64,000 nt of DNA from Ascidia mentula (Eukaryota > Chordata > Ascidiacea > Phlebobranchia > Ascidiidae), in the NCBI GenBank assembly GCA_947561715.1, contig OX387198.1:13888001-13952000 (forward strand). The letters run 5' to 3'. Each line of letters begins with the position of its first letter. The stretch's first letter is position 1. Position numbers and translations under genes: made by a program. The notes beneath the pieces were generated by a model. It saw only the letters and a program-made list of their open reading frames with translations, was not told the origin of the DNA and did not search any database. Positions 1 to 10,900 of this stretch are shown piece after piece.

Positions 1-239
1 GTTGTTTTTCACATAATGTATGTTCTGTGTGAGAAAAGTTATGTCATATCTCTTAATTTTATTAGAACTCACATTCGAAAACCAACAAATTGTTTTTTGT
101 GAAAATAATAGGAGCAAACTATTTGTAATTGTTTCATGTTGTTGATCATGTGTTTTGAAAAGGTGAATAAATTTTGAATGCATCAACATTGTGGTTTTGG
201 AGCTCTATCAAATATTTCTCTATAAACAAGATGGTTTAA

Positions 240-427
240 GGTAGGTTTGCACGCGAACTTTTAACGTTACTGGAACTACACAAAACACACCGAATCACTT
301 GCGTAACATACGATCGTACCAGTGTGCATGCGCCGTCGCAGCGTCGTATCAGAGACGGTTTGCGAAATCGGGCGAGGCGCGGGTATTTTCCGATCGTTGT
401 CGTATCGTTAGCCAGTGGGAATCAGCC
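240..427. mobile_element. Candidate MITE flanked by TTAA
   Basis: A 188-bp non-coding block lies between two TTAA tetranucleotides (236-239 and 428-431). Its ends are imperfect inverted repeats: the left begins GGTAGGTTTGCAC and the right, read on the other strand, begins GGCTGATTCCCAC, matching at 8 of 13 positions. The inside is richer in CpG than its surroundings. TTAA duplication is the hallmark of piggyBac-type transposons, so a non-autonomous relative is the natural reading. No transposase is present. The short, imperfect ends leave room for chance. Confidence 0.4.
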
Positions 428-430
428 TTA

Positions 431-1229
431 AGCAACACCTGGTAATGTGGATTATGACACGCAAACGCATTATCACCCTTCAATAAAATGGTTGACGCTT
501 TCAACAGTTATGTTACAAATTTACAATGCATATTAACAGACAGTGTCCTGATAAAATGTAGTTATTTTTATTCAGTGAATGTTTATTAATTGATGTCACA
601 CTACTTAGTGTAAAGTCACAATTATTGATACGCGTGTTTCAGGTCAAGTCGGTGCCTAAATGTTGCGGGACATAATTCCTACCGAAAAAACAGAGGATTT
701 TATTTAATGGAAGGAAGAGTTTTACTACTAAACACTTCGCAACAAGGTTATAGGGGCTTTAAACTTGGCAAACACATCTTGATTACTTTGTTTGTTTCCC
801 AAACAAGGCTCAGCCGATCCAAGAGATGGTAAAATGACACTTGTTCATATTAGGCTGGGTCGACACTCGCTTGGCGCCGACAGAATATTGGTTTGTTTCT
901 TCGTACGTCCACCCGCCAGCTGATTTACACCAAGCACTGCTTGATTACTGAAACTGGTATTTCGGTAGTTCGAAAACTGTCGCAACAGTCGTTGACTATT
1001 TCAACAAAATATTGGAGTTTAACTGCTACACAAAACATAAAGGCAGTCAATTTGTGAGGTAAAGTAATGTGAAACATACAAATTGGCGAATATGAGAGGA
1101 TTTGAACACAATTAAATGTAATTTAGCTGATGTGTTTGGAACATGAGTCAGTGCAGCTTGGACTTCGTTTACACGGACTATGTTAGCACACGTTGCTATG
1201 TTGCGAACAAACATGCATTGTAGTTGCAG
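431..1229. other. Non-coding flank, nothing recognised
   Basis: AT-rich sequence without a supported exon, RNA gene or repeat. The short ORFs that overlap its right end run into the minisatellite and are by-products of that repeat. Confidence 0.5.
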
Positions 1230-1580
1230 AATGCAACAATCTACAAATCGCTGCAGAATGCAACGATCCACAAACCGCTGCAGAACACAACAAACCACAA
1301 AACGCTGCAGAATGCAACAATCCAGAAATCGCTGCAGAATGCAACGATTCAGAAATCGCTGCAGAATGCAACGATCCAGAAATCGCTGCAAAATACAACG
1401 ATCCAGAAATCGCTGGAGAATGCAACGATCCAGAAATCGCTGCAGAATGCAACGATTCAGAAATCGCTGCAGAATGCAACGATCCACAAATCGCTGCAGA
1501 ATGCAACGATCCAGAAATCGCTGGAGAATGCAACGATCCACAAATCGCTGGAGAATGCAACGATCCACAAATCGCTTGGA
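1230..1580. repeat. 27-bp minisatellite, 13 copies
   Basis: Thirteen consecutive 27-bp units run here without gaps. The consensus has an AATGCAACGATCC part followed by an AAATCGCTGCAG part, and each unit differs from it at only a few positions. Because 27 is a multiple of three and the unit lacks stops, five reading frames stay open across the array. I see no splice context, conserved partner or domain that would make any of them a gene. Confidence 0.93.
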
Positions 1581-1749
1581 ACAACAATTTGCCAAAGCAA
1601 ATTCCAACAAAACGTAAACGGTTGGAAACGTTGGCGGAGTTTGCCGACCTCCATATCAAGCGGAAACCTAACTTATTTACACTTGCATTAAATATTTGTT
1701 TCGTGGGTTGGGGTAAGCAGCCTGGGTTAAGTCAGTGAATAAGTTTCTT

Positions 1750-1845
1750 AACCACACCTGGATTCGAACCCACGATATTCTGGCCACGAATCCTGATCAA
1801 GTATTCTTCATACATGTGTCGGGCGCTTAACCGAGGTTGCGAATC
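1750..1845 (-). mobile_element. tRNA-like sequence, probable SINE head or tRNA pseudogene
   Basis: Read on the minus strand, this stretch has an A-box-like TCGGTTAAGCG (1824-1834) and, about 55 bases on, a near-perfect B box GGTTCGAATCC (1760-1770). These are the internal RNA polymerase III promoter elements of tRNA genes and tRNA-derived SINEs. The A-box arm resembles the D arm of class II (Leu/Ser-type) tRNAs. I could not fold a clean acceptor stem, so a functional tRNA is unlikely. Confidence 0.5.
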
Positions 1846-3560
1846 GAATTCCCAATATACAGTTTAACAGCGAGATCTTGAGGTTGTCCGTTACCCGAGC
1901 GCATACACCGAGAAAACCATAATCACATTCCACCAAATGCTCACAACGTTCCACGTTAAACCATGGTCCAGGATTCTCCACACATAGGAAGCGCTGACTT
2001 GTTGTTCAGTTTCGACAAACATTGCTATGAGAACTTTGTACAAGCAAACACGGTCGACGCGACAATGGATTCAGGCACGTACGCTTTATTTACTCAGGTT
2101 AAACGTAGGCAACCAGTGTGCGATATCACTTGCCGTATTGAAAACGATCAATGGATTTGTTGAAAACATTAAAGTGTTCAAAGCAAGCTAACGGTGTTTC
2201 TTGGTGAACTGCAGACTGGGCCACTGTTTCGACTTAATATATATGTGTTACTCGTGCAGATTTGATGACTTGCATTAATCTTGTTGCCAAATTCACGAGC
2301 AAACGTGGGCTAAGGCAAGGAACCCTCCCACGGTTTTAAACCAGGCTATGGGAAGATGATACAAATATACCAGGTCTCATCAGTGCAGCTATGGTGTGAC
2401 TTATCTTGCCAGCTAAATAGCAAAGCAAGACTGTTACTTTGTGGAAGCTACACAGTCTCCGTCAACCGTTGAATACCAACTCCATGGCACCACCTCGTGG
2501 CATAGATTGATATGACGCACACACAGATTACAAGTATATCAGTAAACTTGATTCGAGCGGTTCAAGGCAATGCGGCAGGATTTAGCGGCAACGAAGTCAA
2601 CGTTTGTTCGCCCAGAAAAGTTTGAACAAACACAGCTCTTTGGCGCCCACTGCCTACGAATAAAAATCGTTTGCAAAAACCAATGTAAATGTTGCTTGAA
2701 TTTAAAGATGCGTCACACATCCTCAGTGTGTAAACATCAACGGATGAGCGGAAAGTTGTCAGAAATTGATATAAGTAATATCAATACTGAAAAAAACTAG
2801 ACACAATTAATTTAAGATTATTGCGTAGTAAATGCGAGCAAGATTTCTCGTTTTCTTTTTTGGGGGATCAGTTGTGAATTGGAAAGTTTAAAACCTGGTG
2901 TTGTGATTGCCAGGTGGCGTTAAATGTGAAAAACCTCGCTCTCGGAACAACGCGGGTTGGCAAATCATATTGGCAAATTTGGCAAATAATCTGCTTTCAA
3001 GTGCATTCCACCATAGATTTTGCTGAGTCATTGGCTGAAATGCTGAGTCATTGGCTGACTGTGTTCACAACATTAAAGTGTTGGAGGCAGTTGGATTCGG
3101 TTTCACTCAAGCAGGGAAAAATCGCATCGAATCCAAAACAAGGGGAAAAGTTTACCTTTTAGCTTCAAATTGAGGGAAGACTGTGAAAAAGAATCATTTC
3201 ATGAACAGTTGAGCGACTGCATCATCGATGTTCCACAATGCAGCATTCTAGTGTTATTGTGACGTCACAACTTTGCTTAACATGTCTCTGTGTCAAATTA
3301 CTTGGCATTTGAGATTGGTGACCTATCGTTTTGCTCAAGCGCATTAAATATAAGTTCAAATTTGTTGTGTGACCTCATAATATTGGTGATGCTGTGCCTC
3401 TAGTTCATGTTACAAGAGTTACTGTTCTGGATGAATATATCGGCTTCACACATGGATTATAAAACCAGCAGATCCTGTCGATTATGTGTTCGGCAATCTT
3501 GTTTTTTCAAGTTCGTTTATGATTTTTTTGTTTCATGATTAATGGTGTGTTGAAAAGGTC
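1846..3560. other. Non-coding stretch with weak repeat traces
   Basis: Small ORFs here (for example 1963-2163 and 2570-2800) show no recognisable domain or splice partners. The segment around 3,490-3,570 loosely resembles 75-185 (a shared TGTTGAAAAGGT-like core followed by GAATGCATC-like sequence), which suggests an old dispersed repeat. Nothing more can be supported. Confidence 0.4.
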
Positions 3561-3569
3561 AATACATGA

Positions 3570-4170
3570 ATGCAATCCAACAAACCAACAGTTAATTGCC
3601 AGAAAACCAAGTTCATGCTCTTCTCCAGATGTAAAAAATTAAACAACAAGTCATTTCACCTGAAAATCAATGGCATCGCGCTTGAACAGGTGGAGACAGC
3701 TAAATATCTTGGCATAGAGTTCGATAGCCAACTTTTATGGGGTCCGCACATTAGCATGGTCTGTAAAAAAATAGCTAAAAGCATCGCTATCATGTAAAAG
3801 CATAAGCACCACATAGGCCAAGACACACTACGAACTGTGTATCATGCGCTAATACACTCTCGCTTAATATATGGTCTTCTAGCATGGGGTTTTGCTAGTC
3901 CATCACTGATACATCCTCTAGCTTTTCAACCTTTTCACAGACTGTCCTCACTTTTTTGTGGCACGAAAGTTTTATCCGCACAACTAGCCAAGCATTAACA
4001 TTTTTTAATTTTTAAACCTCAAATTAAGGAAAAACGAATAATAACAGACAAGAAATAACAAAATATTTTGAAAACGTTTTGAAAAAAGGAGCATACATCG
4101 ACATTTATTTATTCAAAATGTTTAATCAAATCAATGACTATCCTCCTGCTGAATACTTGTCGCTATTTCA
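3570..4170 (+). mobile_element. LINE reverse-transcriptase fragment (CR1/L2-like, decayed)
   Basis: The frame from 3570 to 3797 reads as the region just after the RT catalytic core of a non-LTR retrotransposon. It has KTKFMLFS, then LKINGI, then KYLGIEFDS with a W..HI motif, then repeated lysines. After a stop the same frame resumes with a TLRTVYHALIHS motif followed by YGLLAWG (about 3,820-3,900), the usual continuation in CR1/L2-type elements. A further piece near 4,079-4,170 with YLFKMF could be the C-terminal end. No 5' part, endonuclease or tail is visible, so this is a truncated, dead copy. The clade is a guess from motif spacing. Confidence 0.8.
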
Positions 4171-4419
4171 GTCCAATTTGGGACAATGTCTTGCTCCAAT
4201 GCTCCGCTCATTAAGTCATGTAGTGTCCCACCAAGAAGGCAACTCCTCAGATTGGCCTTGTCGTGTGCGGGTTACAGACGTGAATTTTTATAATTACAAC
4301 TTCCGTAAGCAGTGTTTCTGCCCTCTCTGCAAGACGAAGATGTACAAAGATTGCAGAGTAAGTGTCGCGTCTGACCCTAGACTGTTTTTCTTGGTCGACG
4401 CTGTCGGGTTAGTTTAATT

Positions 4420-6300
4420 GGCGTGTTTTTGAAACTGGCTTTACTGCTGCAGAATACGCGGTTGACAGTCTGCTCACTTTTTTAATAATGATTCCGTTAC
4501 CACTGTGCAGTAATTCACACATCACATTTACACTATGACGTCACAATATAACGTAACTTGACGTGTAACCACGTAATTTGTGACAGTAGAATCTAAAAAC
4601 ATTTGCAAGCAATTTAATTGTGTAGCGGGTGAACATTACTCTGCGCTAAATACTGAGTCATCAACGCAGAAATATGTGCGAATGCGCACTAGCTTTGTGA
4701 CATTAAACCGCAATAATAGGGGATTATCTCATGTGAGTTGCGATTATGACGCACGAATAATAACAGTTGGCGTTATAGAAAAGTGTGGATAGTTGTGATT
4801 GTCTCAACTTTCCAACTTCTGCCACATTTGCTAAAATGAACCATAATATTAATAACAAGAAACAGACGAGCTACAAGATACCAACAAGGTTGGACACATA
4901 CGTGGCTGCACGAGCTTACATCATTGCATCAAGTAATTTGCACACAACATACCCAAAGAGAATGAGTGTCTATTTGTTAACATACGAGCAATTGTGATTG
5001 ATTGTCATGTTAGTTAAAGTATTTAGTTTTATTATTCACCAACATATTTTACATTAAGTCACGTGTTAAAGGGTGCAAGGAACATATTCCGAACCTTTGT
5101 TTAGTGGGTTCCGTCTGGAGGGAATGACGTCGGTTTCCCACAGGAGATACCACTTGATACGGCATTCCATAACAGTCAGTGGCGTTAAGTTTAATGCAGT
5201 TGCAAGCATGTTGATGTGGAGTAGTGATCAGGTGTTCGAATGAAGGCAGGAAGATATTACTAAAAAACGGTTGTTGTGTATTACGTCATGTTTAAAACCG
5301 GGGGTTTCTAGTTTAAGTGTAGAGTGGGTGCGTATTCCCCTGTTTTGCAAGAACACTCGTGTTTAAATGAATGGTTACATAGCGACGTTGGATTAGCTTA
5401 TTGCTTGACATACGAACGACTGCTTCTATGCTTGTTGCAAAATGTGTATCTAATGAATATCTAAAACATGGGATGAACCTCCCCTACGTGAATGTTTCAA
5501 ACTTAAAATGCAAATATTGACATAAATCGAGTTTAACTAAAAACGTTGTTGAGGTTAAGGGACACCGTCCGAGGTGTCAATATGGCACTACAGGGATTTG
5601 GACGGCAGCTTTCCAGTAATATGGATAAAAGACAGTCAGTTACGTGAACAAACCTTTCTGTGACGTTGTTTCAACGACGCCCTATTTGATCAGTTGTAAA
5701 ACATATGTCTCCAAATCATTATGTGGTTGCAGGCGGTGATAGTGCTGTGTACGCCCTGAAGTTGAAGGTCAGCTGTTGTTGTGAATAACAAACGTCTGTT
5801 CTGGCATGCTGGTATCACTGTATGGTGCCAAGTGTTCTATAACTAAATGTGAGAAGAACTGAACATTGTTTTCAAACTTGGCCATTGTTTGTCGTAAGCT
5901 ATTGTTTGTGAAGGAAAGCCAAAGCTAATATGCTACGCATGCCGAAACAAACGTTTCAAACACCACTGTGTTCAAGATCACACACCTAACCAGTAAGCTG
6001 CTGTGCTGTAACCACGTTCGTACACTTCGATAAACGCTTTATTCCGGGGCCAATCAAAACGATCATATACGATACAAACCTCTTTCTTAAACAGAGCAAA
6101 CTATTTTTACCTCACAGACAATCAGCAACAAAATGGAACAGAAAATCAATGTGACGCGAAATATAACACAGATAAATATGTACAAATGTCCTCAGAGGGA
6201 TAATGCACTGAATACGGAATCTCATAGCAAGTGCAAAGCAGCGATGGAGCAACGCGACCAATAAAATCTTTGTCAACATCTATCCTAGGGATCAATTTCC
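4420..6300. other. 3' flank of the large vWD gene, no gene seen
   Basis: No exon with splice support on either strand. On the minus strand a candidate AATAAA poly(A) signal lies at 6038-6043, about 260 bases past the stop codon of the large gene. The interval from about 6,030 to 6,302 is therefore probably its 3' UTR. The rest shows only short, unsupported ORFs. Confidence 0.45.
6038..6043 (-). terminator. Candidate poly(A) signal of the large gene
   Basis: AATAAA on the minus strand, about 260 bases past the stop codon at 6303-6305. It is the first canonical hexamer downstream of the stop that I found. Cleavage site not determinable from sequence. Confidence 0.5.
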
Positions 6301-6302
6301 AC

Positions 6303-7921
6303 TCAGAAAACCGGATCGAGACAAAGGAAACGGACTTGGAAGTCTCCGCATCGCCTTCCGTCAGGTTGATGTTTATTAATACATATAAGCCCCTCCTCAG
6401 CACTTATCGTTACGTTGTTACCAGACATGGTTGACGGCCTGCAAGAAAAATTCCTAGTTTAAAATAGGCTTTTGCGTTGTACAGTGAGTGTAAACACTGT
6501 TTTAATCAAATCGTCCTCCAGTATTTTTTTCTAGAATGGTTTGACGAATGAATTTGTGACATCTAAAATGCCGCTGATTATTGTTTCTAGATTTATAAGG
6601 GAAGTCCCAAGAGGAACAACTGATACTCCTGTACATCAAGTTGTGTACGACACGTATTAAGTGTAAGTTTATGGATCATGAATCATAATACTCTTAAAAA
6701 AACACTCCATGCAGTCCTCTGATTGGATCATGTATATAGTCGAGATTCAACCACCAACCTTCCATCCGCCATTCGCGATTCTATAGCAACTGGATTAGCG
6801 CATAGGAGATGTGGATATTCGCGACGAAGTTGGACGAATGTCTCCTCGTCTCCCAAGCCACCGGGATCGTCTCTGTCCAACCATGGTGTCCATTGTGATC
6901 CGCACACTTCAAATACAAGTCGACATGTTTTTCTAAGTACAGTCTGGCTTCTGTGAGATACTTACACAATAAGCGGCTGACATGCACCTATACTTTAACT
7001 GTTCTAAAGCTAATAATTGAGAATCATTTAATTGTTGCTCTGTTGGTCATAAATTTACTATAGATTTTACACGGTTCGTTAACAACAACAAACGTTATTA
7101 AACAGCCAGTCACTAATAAATCTCATTTAAATAGGACTAATTATCCTAGTAGACTTTTTCATCACATATTGAATAGGGCAAAAAAGTTGGTAATCGACGA
7201 TACCACAAAGTTTTATCAATTAAGACTGTAAACGGCATCGTCTGTGTCCAAATCAAATAGAATGCATATATGTTTTAGCAATTCAGGCTTAATGTTTAGT
7301 TTCTTAGTGCTTTATGAAAATGTCACACTTTACACTTACTTGATGATATGGTCGCGCCGTTCGCGTTATTTTGTACAAGAACCATATACTTTTCCAGTTT
7401 CATCATCCACTCTCTAATCGCCCTCTCTCGCCAAGTGGAGTATCGTTGCTCCTCAGTTTGGCCGTCCTCGCAAAAAATGTCCACAGAGGCTAACAAAAAG
7501 TTGCGGTAAATAAAAATGTTGCAGACAACGCCTAAGCATGTAGGAAATCATACTAAAACATTTTAAACAAAATTTTGCTATTTGAGCCTGCAGTAAACTG
7601 CTTTCTACAAAAAAAAGCATATAAATTAACTCATATGTTGCACTCATAGTCATGTCTTGCTTGGCTATTTAGCTGTGAATTAAGTCACAGCGATGAGACA
7701 TAGTACATCGAAACAGTGCCCATGCCTACAGCCCACAAAAAAACATTATTGACAGAGTTGCTTGGAGAAAGTTATGTGTTAGGTTTGCTGCATACCTTCC
7801 GGTAAGTTGCACGTTTTGTCGTCATCGCTCATGGTGTAACCGTTCGGACAATTGCACACTGTCGTGTTGCCTTCCATCTCACAAGTATGACTGCAACCCC
7901 CGTTGTTGTACTCGCATTCAT
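6303..7921 (-). other. C-terminal EGF, linker and WxxW domain (exons 60-63)
   Basis: Exons: 7921-7796, 7489-7340, 6906-6759, 6438-6303. The junction with exon 59 creates [10 protein letters not shown], a calcium-binding EGF start; six EGF cysteines follow. Exon 61 is a charged linker ([18 protein letters not shown]). Exons 62-63 form a WxxW (mucin-2 WxxW) domain: [20 protein letters not shown] in the first half, [17 protein letters not shown] then DFQVRFLC in the second, and a stop five residues later (TGA, 6303-6305). The exon 62 acceptor is uncertain: 6906 keeps the strong GTAAGT donor of exon 61, while 6950 would need a weaker donor. In mucins WxxW domains are C-mannosylated cysteine knobs involved in network formation. 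Confidence 0.87.
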
Positions 7922-10900
7922 CTGCAAGGCAGTAAAAAGTTACTTGTCAAGTTGTAAAGGGTTTTGTTGGTTGCAGTAAATATGGCTACGTGCGCCAAAA
8001 GGTGTTCATTGCAGTAATTGGCCTACTTTTTTCAGTGTGTAAATTAATATAGTTTGCCTTTACGCCGCATTGAGCTTTACATATACGTTTTTTTTACGAT
8101 ATCCAATAAAGCAGAAACCGTAGAAAGAATTGTCACCTATCCAATGACATCCGTGCACGTCATCTCTGATTCCGCAATACTGGTCGTCGTAACAAGACGA
8201 TGACGAACAAGTTAGAATACCCATGATGCAATCGCACATTTTTGAACACGAATTAATGTAACCAGTGCCGTTCGCCTGCAATGAAAGACCAGTTCATCCA
8301 CAACGTTAACCACTTTTCCGCAGGCATCACCAAAACAATTTGAATTGCGGAGTTGGTTATATTGTGGTCATTTGACAGTTTAGGATGCGTGCAATTTGTT
8401 GCAGTTAAGTTTAGCATTCTTGTGGTAGAAATGTTCATATCCTATATCGGCAAATTTGTGCATTTTGATCTATGGAAAAGACTTCTCCAATAAAACAAGC
8501 CTTCGCTGCAATTTTGCCTTTACTTTGATGTCAAATCAAGGGAAAAATGGGAGAAGACAGTATTGATTACTGCTTACCGGTATGTAAATATCGCCTGGTG
8601 CCAGACATCCACATTCTTGCATAGGAATACATTCCTTTCCATCTCTCACGTAACCATCGATACACTGACAACCTGTATGTCACAAAACCAATTACAAGTA
8701 CTGAACAGATACGATGAGTACATAGAGATTGAAAGTGCTTGGCGTCCGTTTTAGTGTTTAGTTATGTGATGGTGGTTGGCGTATTAGAAAATTTTCTGTT
8801 TGAATGATGTGTGACATTTCCAAGGCAGCAGTCTCAGCCGTTTTGTCACAAACGGCAACATGACACATCAACACGGAAAATACGCCTTTTCAGGCTCTTT
8901 AATCCCCATGCAACTCTACTTGGTTTGTACGAACATTTACAAACCAGCTAACCGTTATTACACTACAACACATTCAAATAAAGAACAGAAATAGGAGACA
9001 CAGCACCTTCTACACATTCCTCGCCAAGCAGGGTGATTGCCTGACACGAGGTGGCGCCACGGTCCGAGCACATCGGCTGACATTGAGACATGCAGTTGTT
9101 GTAGAAACTGTGCGCGGGACAGTCAAGCACTGCGCACATGAAAGTAAGGTAATGTGGATACCCAAAGGGGTGAATTCCACACCCATGGCTACACACTCTG
9201 TAGCGAATTTCATATTGCTTCGCACAGTATGATCTCATTTTGTTGTTACTCAATGAGGTTTGGAAGTTAATGCAAACACTACTCTACAAGACATAACGCG
9301 CAGTAAGGCTTAATTGCTGTTTCAAATAAAGCCTTAAACTGGCGTTACGCCACGACATACGCATGCAACGAACATTATCTACTCTCATTTAACAACATGC
9401 ACCTCTATCTTCAACGTCATTTCGCCACTTGACAACGTCACCGCTTTCTTCGCGGCAATCTTGGGCGTACGCCTCCATAACACGGTTCTCTTCCGTAGAA
9501 TCTAAATCACTCGCGCAAGAATCGAATACGCAGTCATTGTAAGCTTGGTGGGGGTCAACATGTTGGTGGCAATCTTCAAACGGTCCCTCTCGATCGAGCA
9601 AAATATTGCAGCGGGTCCTGGCAGTCGCTAAATCGTCATGCGTCGGACACGGTGGCGGCTCTAGGCCCTTGACGCGGTCATGGCACCTATAGGTTACCAA
9701 AATGATGTTTGACATAGTTTAAACATTGGTAAGACAAAAAACTGTAAAGTGCAATGGTGAAGCCTGGGAGACAGGCACAATTTACGCAGTACGCAATTTT
9801 CTGCAACCAACACTTTAGCTACAGCCAATTCAGCTCCATCACTTCGCCTAAATCCTTTTCTTTAGGTAACTTTGTGCTAAAATTGTTTTTACCCATGAGC
9901 GAATCGATCATTAAATTTCAAGTGACCTCTCAAACGATTGATCGTCACCTACCCGGTGTTATTGTGATCTGTGACTTTCCAATCATTGAAGAAAGATGCC
10001 ACGTCGTCACTGATGGTCCCATCTTGCAACACGAAATCATTCAGTGGAAGATCGTCGAAATCTCCACATAAACCTTCCACCTTGCTGTGCAGTTGTCTCC
10101 AAGCGTCGATACGCAGACTTTAAAAGTTATTCAGGTTTTAATAATTTTGGATTCAAGGTCAATTAAATGACTTTAAGGCCAAGACAGCATTGGAGATTGT
10201 TATGTTGCTCATAATAAAGTCACGTTTACCATCAGGCAAATAACAAACATACCAGATTAACTTTGGTCCAAAGAACAGAAAAAAATACACACCATCTTCT
10301 AATATATCATATTGAATTAGTTGTTACTTACACTCTGTGCCCATTCCAGCGTATTACCAAACCGAAGTCAAATGCAGCTACCAGGTACTCGCCAACGTGA
10401 GTTATAGCGACGCCATGCAGAGATGTTCCTGCTATCACCAGTAAGCCATCGATCTGCAAATACACACAACCTTGCATCCTGCGACAAACCGCATGGCTGA
10501 ATCATACAAAAAATTTCAGTTTTGAAACGATTTGTCCAATCAAATAGTTTTTAAACAATTACCCAATCATCTTCTTGTAACGCATTAATTTTTTTCTTAG
10601 ATTTTTTATGATGATTGCATAGTTTCACTTATAAAAGATCACTGTAAGAACATTTTAGACTTTCGCTGAAAATACAAGCACAGTGGTGCTGAAAGAACTT
10701 TAGAAGGATACCAAGGTAAAGTGTAACGCGTCGAATAAATAGTTTTTATTTGAAAGACTTCTTTAGAAAGGATAAACAAATACAAACAACACCATTTTTT
10801 CGAAATGGTAACAACTCACCCTCACTACAACGCCCGGTTTCATCACAAGTTCATGTCGTCCTCCGTCGTAAATGACCTTTATTTCCGTGATGGTGGATCT

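Noticed and set aside
1047-1738. Several overlapping ORFs of 145-187 codons on both strands
   Set aside because: All are by-products of the 27-bp minisatellite, which has no stops in most frames; no domain, splice context or paralogue supports them.
6146-6403. Minus-strand 85-codon ORF ([14 protein letters not shown])
   Set aside because: It is an out-of-frame reading of the last exon and 3' UTR of the large gene; the alternative frame matches the second half of the WxxW domain.
6781-6987. Minus-strand frame [14 protein letters not shown] across the penultimate exon of the large gene
   Set aside because: It is the wrong frame of the WxxW exon. The domain frame ([11 protein letters not shown]) continues in phase into the last exon with VRFLC.
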